7,460 bases of DNA. It comes from Candidatus Eiseniibacteriota bacterium (lineage in GTDB: Bacteria > Joyebacterota > Joyebacteria > Joyebacterales > Joyebacteraceae). The stretch lies in assembly GCA_030609605.1 (NCBI GenBank), contig JAUWBY010000106.1, positions 1 through 7,460 on the forward strand, read 5' to 3'. Of this stretch, positions 1-5,694 are shown in pieces (the first letter of the stretch is position 1; every line of letters begins with the position of its first letter). The notes below the pieces were generated by a model. It made no database searches and was not told where the DNA came from. It saw only the letters and a list, made by a program, of their open reading frames with translations. The translations under genes and the position numbers were made by a program.

Positions 1-1
1 C

Positions 2-373
2 GTCGGCCATAGCAAGGGATTCATGCTCGACCGCCTGCGCATCGGGGTTCCGCTTGAGACGTCGATACCGGACGATGACATCGTGGCGACCGCGCTTCGT
101 TCTCCGCACCCGAATCCCTTCAATCCGATGGCGACCATAGAGTACAGCATCGCGTCGTCCGGTCACGTGGCGCTCCGCGTCTTCAGCGCATCCGGGCGTG
201 TCGTACGGACGTTGGTTGATGACGAGGTCGGCGCCGGTGAACACACGGCGATCTGGAATGGACTAACTGACTCGGGCGAGCGCGCCGCGAGCGGGGTGTA
301 TTTCGTTCGAATGAGTTCCGATGGCAGGAATGGCTGCTACAAGGAGGTGCGAAAGCTGGTGTTATTGAAGTAG
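2..373 (+). CDS. C-terminal fragment of a secreted protein with FlgD-like Ig / sorting domain (5'-truncated)
   Basis: The frame is open to the left edge of the window, so this is the end of a larger gene; the ATG at 23 is probably internal. The visible end carries the pattern PNPFNP, then a hydrophobic strand (TIEYSI), G-x-V-x-L-x-V-F-x-x-x-G-R-x-V-R-T-L, G-x-H-x-x-x-W-N-G, ASGVYFVR and a terminal KLVLLK. This is the typical FlgD-like Ig / type IX-like C-terminal domain that ends many exported proteins of the FCB group, where it serves secretion or surface attachment. The catalytic or adhesive part lies outside the window, so the protein's main role cannot be told. A G/C hairpin follows 78 bases after the stop. 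The domain call is secure; the secretion role is family knowledge rather than something seen here. Confidence 0.85.
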   Translation, partial: VGHSKGFMLDRLRIGVPLETSIPDDDIVATALRSPHPNPFNPMATIEYSIASSGHVALRVFSASGRVVRTLVDDEVGAGEHTAIWNGLTDSGERAASGVYFVRMSSDGRNGCYKEVRKLVLLK

Positions 374-450
374 GAGCCGTCCACGCGGGGGGCATGATGC
401 GAGGATGGTCCGATAGCTGTAGCACAGGCAGGATTCCTGACTTACGATTG

Positions 451-471
451 GGGGGGCACAATGTGTCCCCC
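451..471 (+). terminator. G/C hairpin, possible terminator after the exported-protein gene
   Basis: Six G residues and CAC pair with GTG, U and five C residues around the three-base loop AAT, with one G-U wobble. Only TT follows, so the U tract is poor and intrinsic termination is uncertain. The rest of the 374-549 intergenic stretch shows no convincing promoter or gene. The hairpin would fall inside the methyltransferase reading frame if that gene began at 394, which favours the later start at 550. Confidence 0.45.
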
Positions 472-549
472 TTGTCGTCAGTCAGCGCGCACGGCTACGC
501 GGCGGTCGGGTCCGGCCACGCAGGCCCGTGCACGAAACAGGAGATTCGC

Positions 550-1635
550 TTGAGCACGCAGTCGGACATCGAGCGCTGGATCAGAAGCAACCTCTCGCCG
601 CGGCAGACGACCACGGCTGAGCTTGCGTATGAGCGGATGGAGTCGCAGTCCGGGGAGTGTCTGGTTGTTCTGTACCAGCCGCTCGATCATACAAGGCGGG
701 CGCACTGGCACGATGTGGCGATCGTGAGCGCGTTCGCGCGGGCGATGGGAGGCGCCGAGAGCGTCCTCGATATCGGGCCCGGCGATGGGTGGCCGTCACT
801 CCGGATGGCGGATCGCTTCTCCCGGATCACAGGCATCGATCCATCTCCACGGCGCGTGCGCATCCAGCGTGAGAACGCAGCGCGTCTGGGGATTGAGAAT
901 GTCGAGTTCCTAGTGATGGATGCCGAGGCGATGTCGCTTAAGGATGCATCGTTCGACGGCGTTTGTGCCGCCTCCTCGATCGAGCAGTGCGACGATCCGG
1001 CAGCAGCGCTTGCCGAAGCGCACCGGGTGCTCAGGCCGGGCGGGACGCTCGCCATGGTATTTGAGGACTACTCGGAGTACTTCCCCGAGAGTGATGGAGA
1101 CGAGGAGATTTGGATGGAGCGTGCTCGCGGTGCGGACGGTTCTGATGAGCGCATCCTCTTCTATCAGCTCCGCACGAAATCGCCGCCGCGCGAGGCGCGC
1201 TATGGGCTCTTCCTTGACGGAGTGCGACTTGCGGCAGATCCGGAGCTCTCGAGGGTTCTGGAGGCAGTGGTTGAGAAGCCTGTGTCGCTCGATCTTCGAT
1301 CCGACAGCGCGTCGAAGCGTCCGCATGAGCTCTCTCTCCCGTTCTTCGAGACGCTCGCGCCGTACGTGATATCGGCCGCCTGCTATGAGCTCAACCACCT
1401 GACGGGCAGGACGCTCGATGAGCTCCTTGAGTCTGTCGGCTTTGGTGAGATCAGACATCTGGATCATCGCATCCCGTCGGTGCTTGAGGCCTTCAACACA
1501 GCCGAGAGCGAAGAGCGACTGGATGAATGTGCCTCCACGTTTGTTGAGTTCTGCGAAGACGTTGGGGCTCGGGCGATGGATGACGCTACACCAGGCCAGG
1601 GCGATTTCGTGATTGCACGAAAGTCACCCAACTAG
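550..1635 (+). CDS. class I SAM-dependent methyltransferase (Methyltransf_11 type)
   Basis: A 361-aa cytoplasmic methyltransferase with a Rossmann-type SAM domain. Motif I VLDIGPGDGW lies at about residues 72-81, the acidic end of strand 2 is GIDPSP (95-100), MDAEAM and FDGVCAASSIEQ follow, and the post-motif RVLRPGGTL starts at about 159. These show SAM binding; the acceptor substrate is not apparent. The C-terminal half (about 170-361) is a larger extension without a motif I recognise and may bind the substrate. I chose TTG at 550 because AGGAG (539-543) sits six bases upstream. The in-frame ATG at 394 would add 52 unconvincing residues and read through a hairpin. The next gene, a second and dissimilar methyltransferase, begins 15 bases after the stop, so they are likely co-transcribed. 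No specific substrate or pathway can be assigned. Confidence 0.85.
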   Translation: MSTQSDIERWIRSNLSPRQTTTAELAYERMESQSGECLVVLYQPLDHTRRAHWHDVAIVSAFARAMGGAESVLDIGPGDGWPSLRMADRFSRITGIDPSPRRVRIQRENAARLGIENVEFLVMDAEAMSLKDASFDGVCAASSIEQCDDPAAALAEAHRVLRPGGTLAMVFEDYSEYFPESDGDEEIWMERARGADGSDERILFYQLRTKSPPREARYGLFLDGVRLAADPELSRVLEAVVEKPVSLDLRSDSASKRPHELSLPFFETLAPYVISAACYELNHLTGRTLDELLESVGFGEIRHLDHRIPSVLEAFNTAESEERLDECASTFVEFCEDVGARAMDDATPGQGDFVIARKSPN

Positions 1636-1650
1636 ATTCCGGAGGGATCC

Positions 1651-2328
1651 TTGCAGCACGACGAGCGACCCGCATCTCATGTCTTCTGGGAACGGTGCAT
1701 ACGAGAGACCATTGCAGGCGGCATCCCCGAGAAGTGGGGGGAATCGATCTTCGATCGAGACAGTGAACTCGCGCTCGAGTTTCTGGACCTTTTGCCCGAT
1801 GGGGGAGACGTGCTGGATTTCGGATGCGGGCTTGGCCGAAACGCGGTCGCGCTGGCAAGACGCGGGTACCAGACTGTCATCTGCGATGTGGTCGATGAGG
1901 GTGTTCGCTACTGTGAAGCAAACGCGCGCGACGAGGGGCTCGAGAGCCTGTCCAGCGTGGAATTCGATGGGAGCCGGATAGGACTGGACGACGCCGTCAT
2001 GGATGGAGTGCTTGCATGGAGCTGTCTCGACCACGTGACGCTCCGGCACTCCGAGGAACTGGCGACGGAGCTGGGGCGCGTTGCGCGTCCCGGAGCTCTA
2101 CTGCTCGTAGCGTTCGATGAAGACAAGAGTGATGACTCGGACTCCGAGAGTCGTATTCTGGATGACGGCACGCACCAGTACATCGGGGGTAAGCGTGAGG
2201 GGATGCTCTTTCGCCCATACTCGAATGATGAAATACGGGGCCTCTTCGCGGACGACTGGGAGATCGTGCGATTCATGGGAAAGGACTCGCTGGTCCCGAG
2301 ACGGGTACTGTTCAGGCGATCGGGATAG
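1651..2328 (+). CDS. class I SAM-dependent methyltransferase
   Basis: A 225-aa SAM-dependent methyltransferase, close to the minimum size for the fold. Motif I is VLDFGCGLGRN (about residues 54-64); strand 2 ends in ICDVVDEG (D79 probably binds the SAM ribose). WSCLDHV lies at about 123-129, followed by GRVARPGALLLVAF. An acidic, Asp/Ser-rich loop (DEDKSDDSDSES) precedes the last part of the domain and is likely surface exposed. The start is TTG at 1651: the frame offers no nearby ATG, and GGAGG at 1641-1645 lies five bases upstream. It follows the first methyltransferase after 15 bases and probably shares its transcript. The two proteins are not close paralogs. The substrate is unknown; small-molecule methylation is the default guess for this group. 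Confidence 0.85.
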   Translation: MQHDERPASHVFWERCIRETIAGGIPEKWGESIFDRDSELALEFLDLLPDGGDVLDFGCGLGRNAVALARRGYQTVICDVVDEGVRYCEANARDEGLESLSSVEFDGSRIGLDDAVMDGVLAWSCLDHVTLRHSEELATELGRVARPGALLLVAFDEDKSDDSDSESRILDDGTHQYIGGKREGMLFRPYSNDEIRGLFADDWEIVRFMGKDSLVPRRVLFRRSG

Positions 2329-2467
2329 CCGTTTTCCCGAATCCAATCCGGGTGCGCGGCATCAGAACTGCAGAACGATAGCGCAACGGACGTGAGGGCC
2401 TGATCAGCATCGATCCGGACCTCACCGAGAGACAGATGGGATTGACAAAAGATCTTCTGGAGGACGG
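2329..2467 (+). other. 139-base spacer between methyltransferase and FmdB-like gene
   Basis: I see no complete gene, tRNA or clear promoter here. TTGACA at 2442-2447 looks like a -35 box, but a matching -10 would fall on the start codon of the next gene, so it cannot serve it. A short weak inverted repeat (CCCG ... CGGG) lies just after the methyltransferase stop. The FmdB-like gene may be read from the methyltransferase transcript. Confidence 0.4.
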
Positions 2468-2656
2468 ATGCCGATCTTCGAATACATGTGCGACAGTTGC
2501 GGGACGGTCTTTGAGGAACTCGAGTCCGTCACCAACCGGGACAAGCCTCACGAGTGTCCGGCTTGCGGAAAGAAGAAGGGGCGGAGGATAGTCTCGACGT
2601 TTGCGACATCGGGTGGCGGCCCGGCTGCATCGTGCGGGACTGGGGGGGTCACCTGA
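2468..2656 (+). CDS. FmdB-family zinc ribbon protein
   Basis: A 62-aa protein matching the FmdB / CxxC_CxxC_SSSS regulatory-type zinc ribbon family. It starts MPIFEYMCDSCGTVFEEL, has a second CPACG knuckle (about residues 30-34), then KKKGRRIVSTF and a short Gly/Ser/Ala-rich tail. The four Cys of the two CxxC pairs should bind one zinc ion. Family members are usually 60-110 aa, so this one is complete. They are often annotated as regulators, but the biochemical role of the family is poorly defined. The Shine-Dalgarno GGAGGA (2459-2464) lies close to the ATG. The gene is followed by two hairpins, the second a good terminator, so it appears to be the last gene of its unit. Confidence 0.88.
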   Translation: MPIFEYMCDSCGTVFEELESVTNRDKPHECPACGKKKGRRIVSTFATSGGGPAASCGTGGVT

Positions 2657-2684
2657 GGCTAGCCTGAGGCGCCCGGTCCGGGCG
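2652..2684 (+). repeat. short direct repeat running into a palindromic hairpin
   Basis: CCTGAGGC occurs at 2652-2659, overlapping the FmdB-like stop codon, and again at 2663-2670, an 11-base period. The second copy leads into CGCCCGGTCCGGGCG (2670-2684), a palindrome except for its centre. No U tract follows, so this is not a terminator on its own. It may help protect or fold the 3' end. Confidence 0.4.
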
Positions 2685-2717
2685 GCCTGCTGATGCCGTA
2701 TCAAAAGCAAGTGTGCA

Positions 2718-2748
2718 AAACGCCCGGGGCATCGTGCCCGGGGCGTTT
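2718..2748 (+). terminator. Rho-independent terminator after the FmdB-like gene
   Basis: AAACGCCC (2718-2725) pairs with GGGCGTTT (2741-2748), and GGGC (2727-2730) with GCCC (2736-2739), around the five-base loop ATCGT. One G-G mismatch (2726/2740) separates the two helices. The right arm ends in TTT followed by CTGCT. The long G/C stem, A-rich lead and U-rich end fit an intrinsic terminator, and it sits just before a new promoter. Confidence 0.75.
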
Positions 2749-2790
2749 CTGCTGTGCGCCGGGCATGGCGTGCATCTCCAGGAACAGCGC

Positions 2791-2819
2791 TGGCGATCTT
2801 TGCACGCGTGTGGTATACT
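2791..2819 (+). promoter_or_regulatory. predicted extended -10 promoter for the tandem secreted-protein genes
   Basis: TATACT (2814-2819) is preceded by TG one base upstream (2811-2812), an extended -10 pattern. A weak -35 (TGGCGA, 2791-2796) lies 17 bases before it. The site stands between the FmdB terminator and the first secreted-protein gene, and would give a leader of about 65-70 bases. It is one of the few AT-rich spots in the region. The promoter class may differ in this phylum. Confidence 0.5.
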
Positions 2820-2841
2820 AATGATGCCTTCCGCGCCCGTC

Positions 2842-2893
2842 GATCGCGGCGGTCGCCGACCGGGTTTTCGCACCCCCCCGAAAGGAGGTCGCC
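2842..2893 (+). repeat. duplicated 52-base leader, copy A
   Basis: This stretch begins GATCGCGGCGG and ends in the Shine-Dalgarno AAAGGAGG before the ATG at 2894. It closely matches 4272-4323 in front of the second paralog. It contains the inverted repeat CGGTCG-C-CGACCG (2850-2862), and CGGG (2861-2864) can pair with CCCG (2877-2880) just ahead of the ribosome binding site. The match shows that the tandem duplication included the 5' untranslated region; whether the leader is regulatory is open. Confidence 0.75.
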
Positions 2894-4261
2894 ATGCACC
2901 ACGGCTATCGATTCCTTTTCTACCTTGCAGCGATCCTACTCCTATCTGCTCCTGTCTCGGTCTGCCAAGCCAATCCCGCGTACTACGGGGTCATCTGGTA
3001 TGACGACATGGCGGATGGTCCCGGTGATTGGAGCCACGAGGATCTGAGCGCGAGTGCAGAGTCGAAGTTCCACATCGATACATATCTTGCCTTCGACGAC
3101 CCGCTCCACGAGACGGACTACTCGTGGTGGTGCGGCACCTTCGACTATGACGCCGACGGTGGCTACGGGAACGGTTGGAATCAGCTGCTGAACATGCCGC
3201 CGATCGTGGTTACCCAGACCACGGTAGAGAACATTTCCTGGGGCGCCATCAAGGCGCTCTACCGCGAGTCGGAGAGAGCGGAGCGGTCGAGCAAGAATCG
3301 AAGCGGAAGACCGGCCGCCTACCCTGTGCTTACATTCACCTACAGGTACGATTCTGAGCCCGGATACGACTACACCTACGTTCAGGCGGAGAGCCTCGGT
3401 GTGTTCGTCAACCTCAATGACGGCTACGACGGCACGAGCAACGGGTGGCAGGACCACGGCGCCTACGGGTTCATGCTGACGGAGTACGACGATCCGCTCA
3501 TGCTGCGCTTCCGATTCGTCTCGGACGGGGCGTGGTCGGACGAGGATGGGGACTACAACTCAGTCGGTGGGGCCTTCCACGTCGACAACATCAAGGTCTA
3601 CGACTTCTACGATGGCACCGTCTACTTCTTCGATGATGTACAGGTTGGAAGCCCCTGCTTGCCCGGCGTGCCGGATGCCGCCGGTGACTACTGGCATCTC
3701 GTGGACGACGTCTGTTCGTCATGCATAGTACCATCGTGGTGGTGTGGCGATGACGCGGATACGAGCCTGATTCCGCCCAATCTTGCGAACGCCCTCTACA
3801 CGCCGGTAATCAATCCCGGGGGGCTGATTGAGTATGCCTGCACGTTGTATATGGCCGTTCACGCCGAGGTGCCTACCGTAGACAACGACTACTGGACGCA
3901 CGCCGTTCGGATAGATGGGGGGCCTTGGTACCAACTCAGTGCCTGGTGGGGTGACTTCGCGCAGTGCGGCGGCTTCGGGAGTGTGGGGCTCAATGGTATC
4001 GATCTGAGCGCATATCTGCCTGCTCACTCAATCCAGGCGAGGACCATCTTCTACACAACCGACAACGGCTGTGGTCCTGGAGCTGGTGGGGGCGCCGGCA
4101 TCAACATAGACGACACATGGCTGGAGGGCTACTACACGCTGGGGGAGCCGGGACGAGCCGAACTCGACGCCCTTGCTGATCGGAACCGGAGAGTCGCGGC
4201 CGCGAAGAGGAGGCTCGCTCGTCATCAGGTCTCAGGGCTCTCTCCGTACAGGAGGTTCTAA
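2894..4261 (+). CDS. secreted two-domain Trp/Asp-rich beta protein, first tandem paralog
   Basis: A 455-aa exported protein. A signal peptide (basic start, hydrophobic core, likely cut after CQA at residue 26) lacks a proper lipobox. Domain 1 (about 33-240) runs from WYDDM through DYSWWCG, GYGNGW, SWGAIKALYRES, YRYDSEPGYDYTYVQ and SDEDG to GAFHVDNIKV. Domain 2 (about 243-412) runs from VYFFDDV through WWCGDDADTSLIPPN, HAEVP, DNDYWTHAVR and AWWGDF to INIDDTW. Both halves begin with DD and end with a D-rich strand, like choice-of-anchor/MAM-type jelly-roll domains, so an internal duplication is likely. That family assignment is by resemblance only. An Arg-rich tail ends in SPYRRF. No catalytic site is visible; carbohydrate, surface or Ca-binding roles are possible. 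AAGGAGG (2882-2888) sits five bases before ATG, and 62 bases separate it from its paralog. Confidence 0.8.
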   Translation: MHHGYRFLFYLAAILLLSAPVSVCQANPAYYGVIWYDDMADGPGDWSHEDLSASAESKFHIDTYLAFDDPLHETDYSWWCGTFDYDADGGYGNGWNQLLNMPPIVVTQTTVENISWGAIKALYRESERAERSSKNRSGRPAAYPVLTFTYRYDSEPGYDYTYVQAESLGVFVNLNDGYDGTSNGWQDHGAYGFMLTEYDDPLMLRFRFVSDGAWSDEDGDYNSVGGAFHVDNIKVYDFYDGTVYFFDDVQVGSPCLPGVPDAAGDYWHLVDDVCSSCIVPSWWCGDDADTSLIPPNLANALYTPVINPGGLIEYACTLYMAVHAEVPTVDNDYWTHAVRIDGGPWYQLSAWWGDFAQCGGFGSVGLNGIDLSAYLPAHSIQARTIFYTTDNGCGPGAGGGAGINIDDTWLEGYYTLGEPGRAELDALADRNRRVAAAKRRLARHQVSGLSPYRRF

Positions 4262-4271
4262 CGCAGCTGTG

Positions 4272-4323
4272 GATCGCGGCGGCCGACGACCGGGCTCGCG
4301 CATATCCCGAAAGGAGGTTGCCA
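4272..4323 (+). repeat. duplicated 52-base leader, copy B
   Basis: This is the counterpart of 2842-2893 and fills most of the 62-base gap between the two paralogs. The CGGG (4291-4294) / CCCG (4306-4309) pairing and AAAGGAGG are kept. The loop between them differs, and the upstream inverted repeat has gained a mismatch. No promoter is seen between the genes, so the second is probably read from the first's transcript. Confidence 0.75.
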
Positions 4324-5694
4324 ATGCACCGCAGCTATCGTGTTCTCCTCAATCTCGCGGCGCTCTTCCTCGCAATGACGCTCGCATCGCACTGCGCCGC
4401 CGAGCCGGGATCGTACCAGATAGTCTGGTACGACGACATGGAGGGCGATGTCAGCGGCTGGAGCCACTATGATCAGAGTACCTGGCTCCAAGCCAGCTTC
4501 CATCCGGACACCTACCTTGCCTTCGATGATCCGCTCTACGAGACCGACTATTCGTGGTGGGTCGGCCTGCTCGACCCGTCCATCAGCGGCGGCGACGGCT
4601 ACGGGAACGGCTGGTATCAGTGGCTGAGCCTTCCTCCGGTTGATCTTACCCAGACTGTCGTGCAGAACATGTCATGGGGCGCCATCAAGACGCTCTACCG
4701 CGAATCAGCGACCCCGGAACCCCAGGGAAAAGCGAGAGACGAAAGACCCACCGCCTACCCAGTACTGACGTTCGCGTACCGCTACGACTCCGAGCCTGAC
4801 TACGACTGCACATACCTTCAGGTGCAGAGCGAAGGCGACTACGTCAACCTCAACAACGGATACAGCGGATCGAGTGGGGGCTGGCACGATCTTGGATTGT
4901 ACGGCTATCTGGTGGGTGAGTACGACAATCCGCTTGTCGCCCGATTCCTGTTCACCTCAGATTCGTGGTGGTCTGACGAAGACGGTCTCTATGATTCGGA
5001 CGGAGGCGCCTTTCACGTCGACAACATCAAGGTGTTCGATTTCATCGGCGGAGGCGTCTACTTCTATGATGACGTCCAGGACGGGGGTCTTTGCACACCG
5101 GGTGGTCTGGGACTACCAGGCGACCACTGGCACCTGGTGGAACGTGCCTGCCCCGCCTTCAGCGATCCTCGCTGCTGGTGGTGCGGAGATGATGCCGACA
5201 CAAGTCTGGTCCCGCCGAACCTGATGGATATGCTCTGCTCGCCGGCGATCGACGTCGGCTACGCTGATGGGGCGTGCACGCTTTACATGGCGGTTCACGC
5301 GGAGGTGCCGACCGACGACAACGACTACTGGACGCACTCCGTTCGGTTCGACGAGGGGATGTGGTACCAGATAGGAGCCTGGTGGGGTGACTTCGGGCAG
5401 TGCGATGGCTGGGGGGCCGCAGGTCTCAGCGGCCACAGTCTCGACTCGTACCCGGGCTTCAGCACCTTCCAGATGGCAACCACCTTCTATACGACGGATG
5501 ACGGCTGTGGCCCCGGCACAGCAGGAGGGGCAGGTGTCTTCCTCGACGATGTCTGGTTGTGCGCCACGATCACGTCTCGCGATGATGGCAGGGTGCAGTG
5601 CCCGAACCCTCCTGCAGAGGAACGCCTCCGGGCGTTTCGGGCACTGCGGCATACGAGTTCCTCAATCCTCGAGTCGCCGTACGCGAAATTCTAG
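4324..5694 (+). CDS. secreted two-domain Trp/Asp-rich beta protein, second tandem paralog
   Basis: A 456-aa paralog of the preceding protein, identical at more than half of its positions by eye. The signal peptide (likely cut after CAA at residue 26) and WYDDM (35-39) fall at the same places. Domain 1 (about 33-240) has DYSWWVG, GYGNGW, SWGAIKTLYRES and GAFHVDNIKV. Domain 2 (about 245-414) has VYFYDDV, WWCGDDADTSLVPPN, DNDYWTHSVR, AWWGDF and FLDDVW. The loop after LYRES is charged and differs from its partner. The tail (415-456) is unrelated in sequence except for the final SPYAKF; its codons 424-441 form a strong three-way-junction repeat. ATG at 4324 is preferred over the in-frame TTG at 4318 because AAGGAGG (4311-4317) is six bases away. 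The stop codon overlaps that of the convergent gene. Function unknown. Confidence 0.8.
   Translation: MHRSYRVLLNLAALFLAMTLASHCAAEPGSYQIVWYDDMEGDVSGWSHYDQSTWLQASFHPDTYLAFDDPLYETDYSWWVGLLDPSISGGDGYGNGWYQWLSLPPVDLTQTVVQNMSWGAIKTLYRESATPEPQGKARDERPTAYPVLTFAYRYDSEPDYDCTYLQVQSEGDYVNLNNGYSGSSGGWHDLGLYGYLVGEYDNPLVARFLFTSDSWWSDEDGLYDSDGGAFHVDNIKVFDFIGGGVYFYDDVQDGGLCTPGGLGLPGDHWHLVERACPAFSDPRCWWCGDDADTSLVPPNLMDMLCSPAIDVGYADGACTLYMAVHAEVPTDDNDYWTHSVRFDEGMWYQIGAWWGDFGQCDGWGAAGLSGHSLDSYPGFSTFQMATTFYTTDDGCGPGTAGGAGVFLDDVWLCATITSRDDGRVQCPNPPAEERLRAFRALRHTSSSILESPYAKF
5595..5647. repeat. three-way-junction inverted repeat inside the 3' end of the second paralog
   Basis: The outer stem is perfect: GCAGTGCCCGA (5595-5605) pairs with TCGGGCACTGC (5637-5647). 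It encloses two adjoining hairpins, CCTC/GAGG (5608-5620, five-base loop) and AACGCC/GGCGTT (5621-5636, loop TCCG). Only two bases (5606-5607) are unpaired at the junction. It lies in the variable tail, absent from the first paralog. It also lies downstream of the convergent operon, where it could stop or stabilise transcripts from either strand. No U tract follows on either strand. A mobile palindromic element is another reading. Confidence 0.6.

Noticed and set aside
910..1467. A 185-codon minus-strand frame inside the first methyltransferase
   Set aside because: It has no recognisable domain, is Arg-rich, and lies opposite a well-supported SAM domain.
2442..2447. TTGACA as a -35 box for the FmdB-like gene
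   Set aside because: A -10 element at normal spacing would overlap the start codon, and none resembles the consensus. The ten-base match to the DUF2089 leader is probably chance.
2382..2480. Peptide-like open stretch reading ISIDPDLTERQMGLTKDL before the FmdB-like gene
   Set aside because: It looks protein-like for about 20 residues, but it begins after a stop codon without a ribosome site and degrades to random sequence over the FmdB-like gene in another frame.
2894..2965. Lipoprotein signal at the Cys of either signal peptide
   Set aside because: The residue before Cys is Val in the first paralog and His in the second, neither fitting a lipobox. An ordinary signal peptidase I site follows two residues later.
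4194..4205. Perfect 12-base palindrome TCGCGGCCGCGA
   Set aside because: It lies in Arg/Ala codons of the variable tail; in GC-rich DNA such a palindrome is not informative alone.
5113..5652. A 179-codon minus-strand frame inside the second secreted protein
   Set aside because: Composition is typical of an antisense shadow, and the plus strand encodes motifs shared with the paralog.
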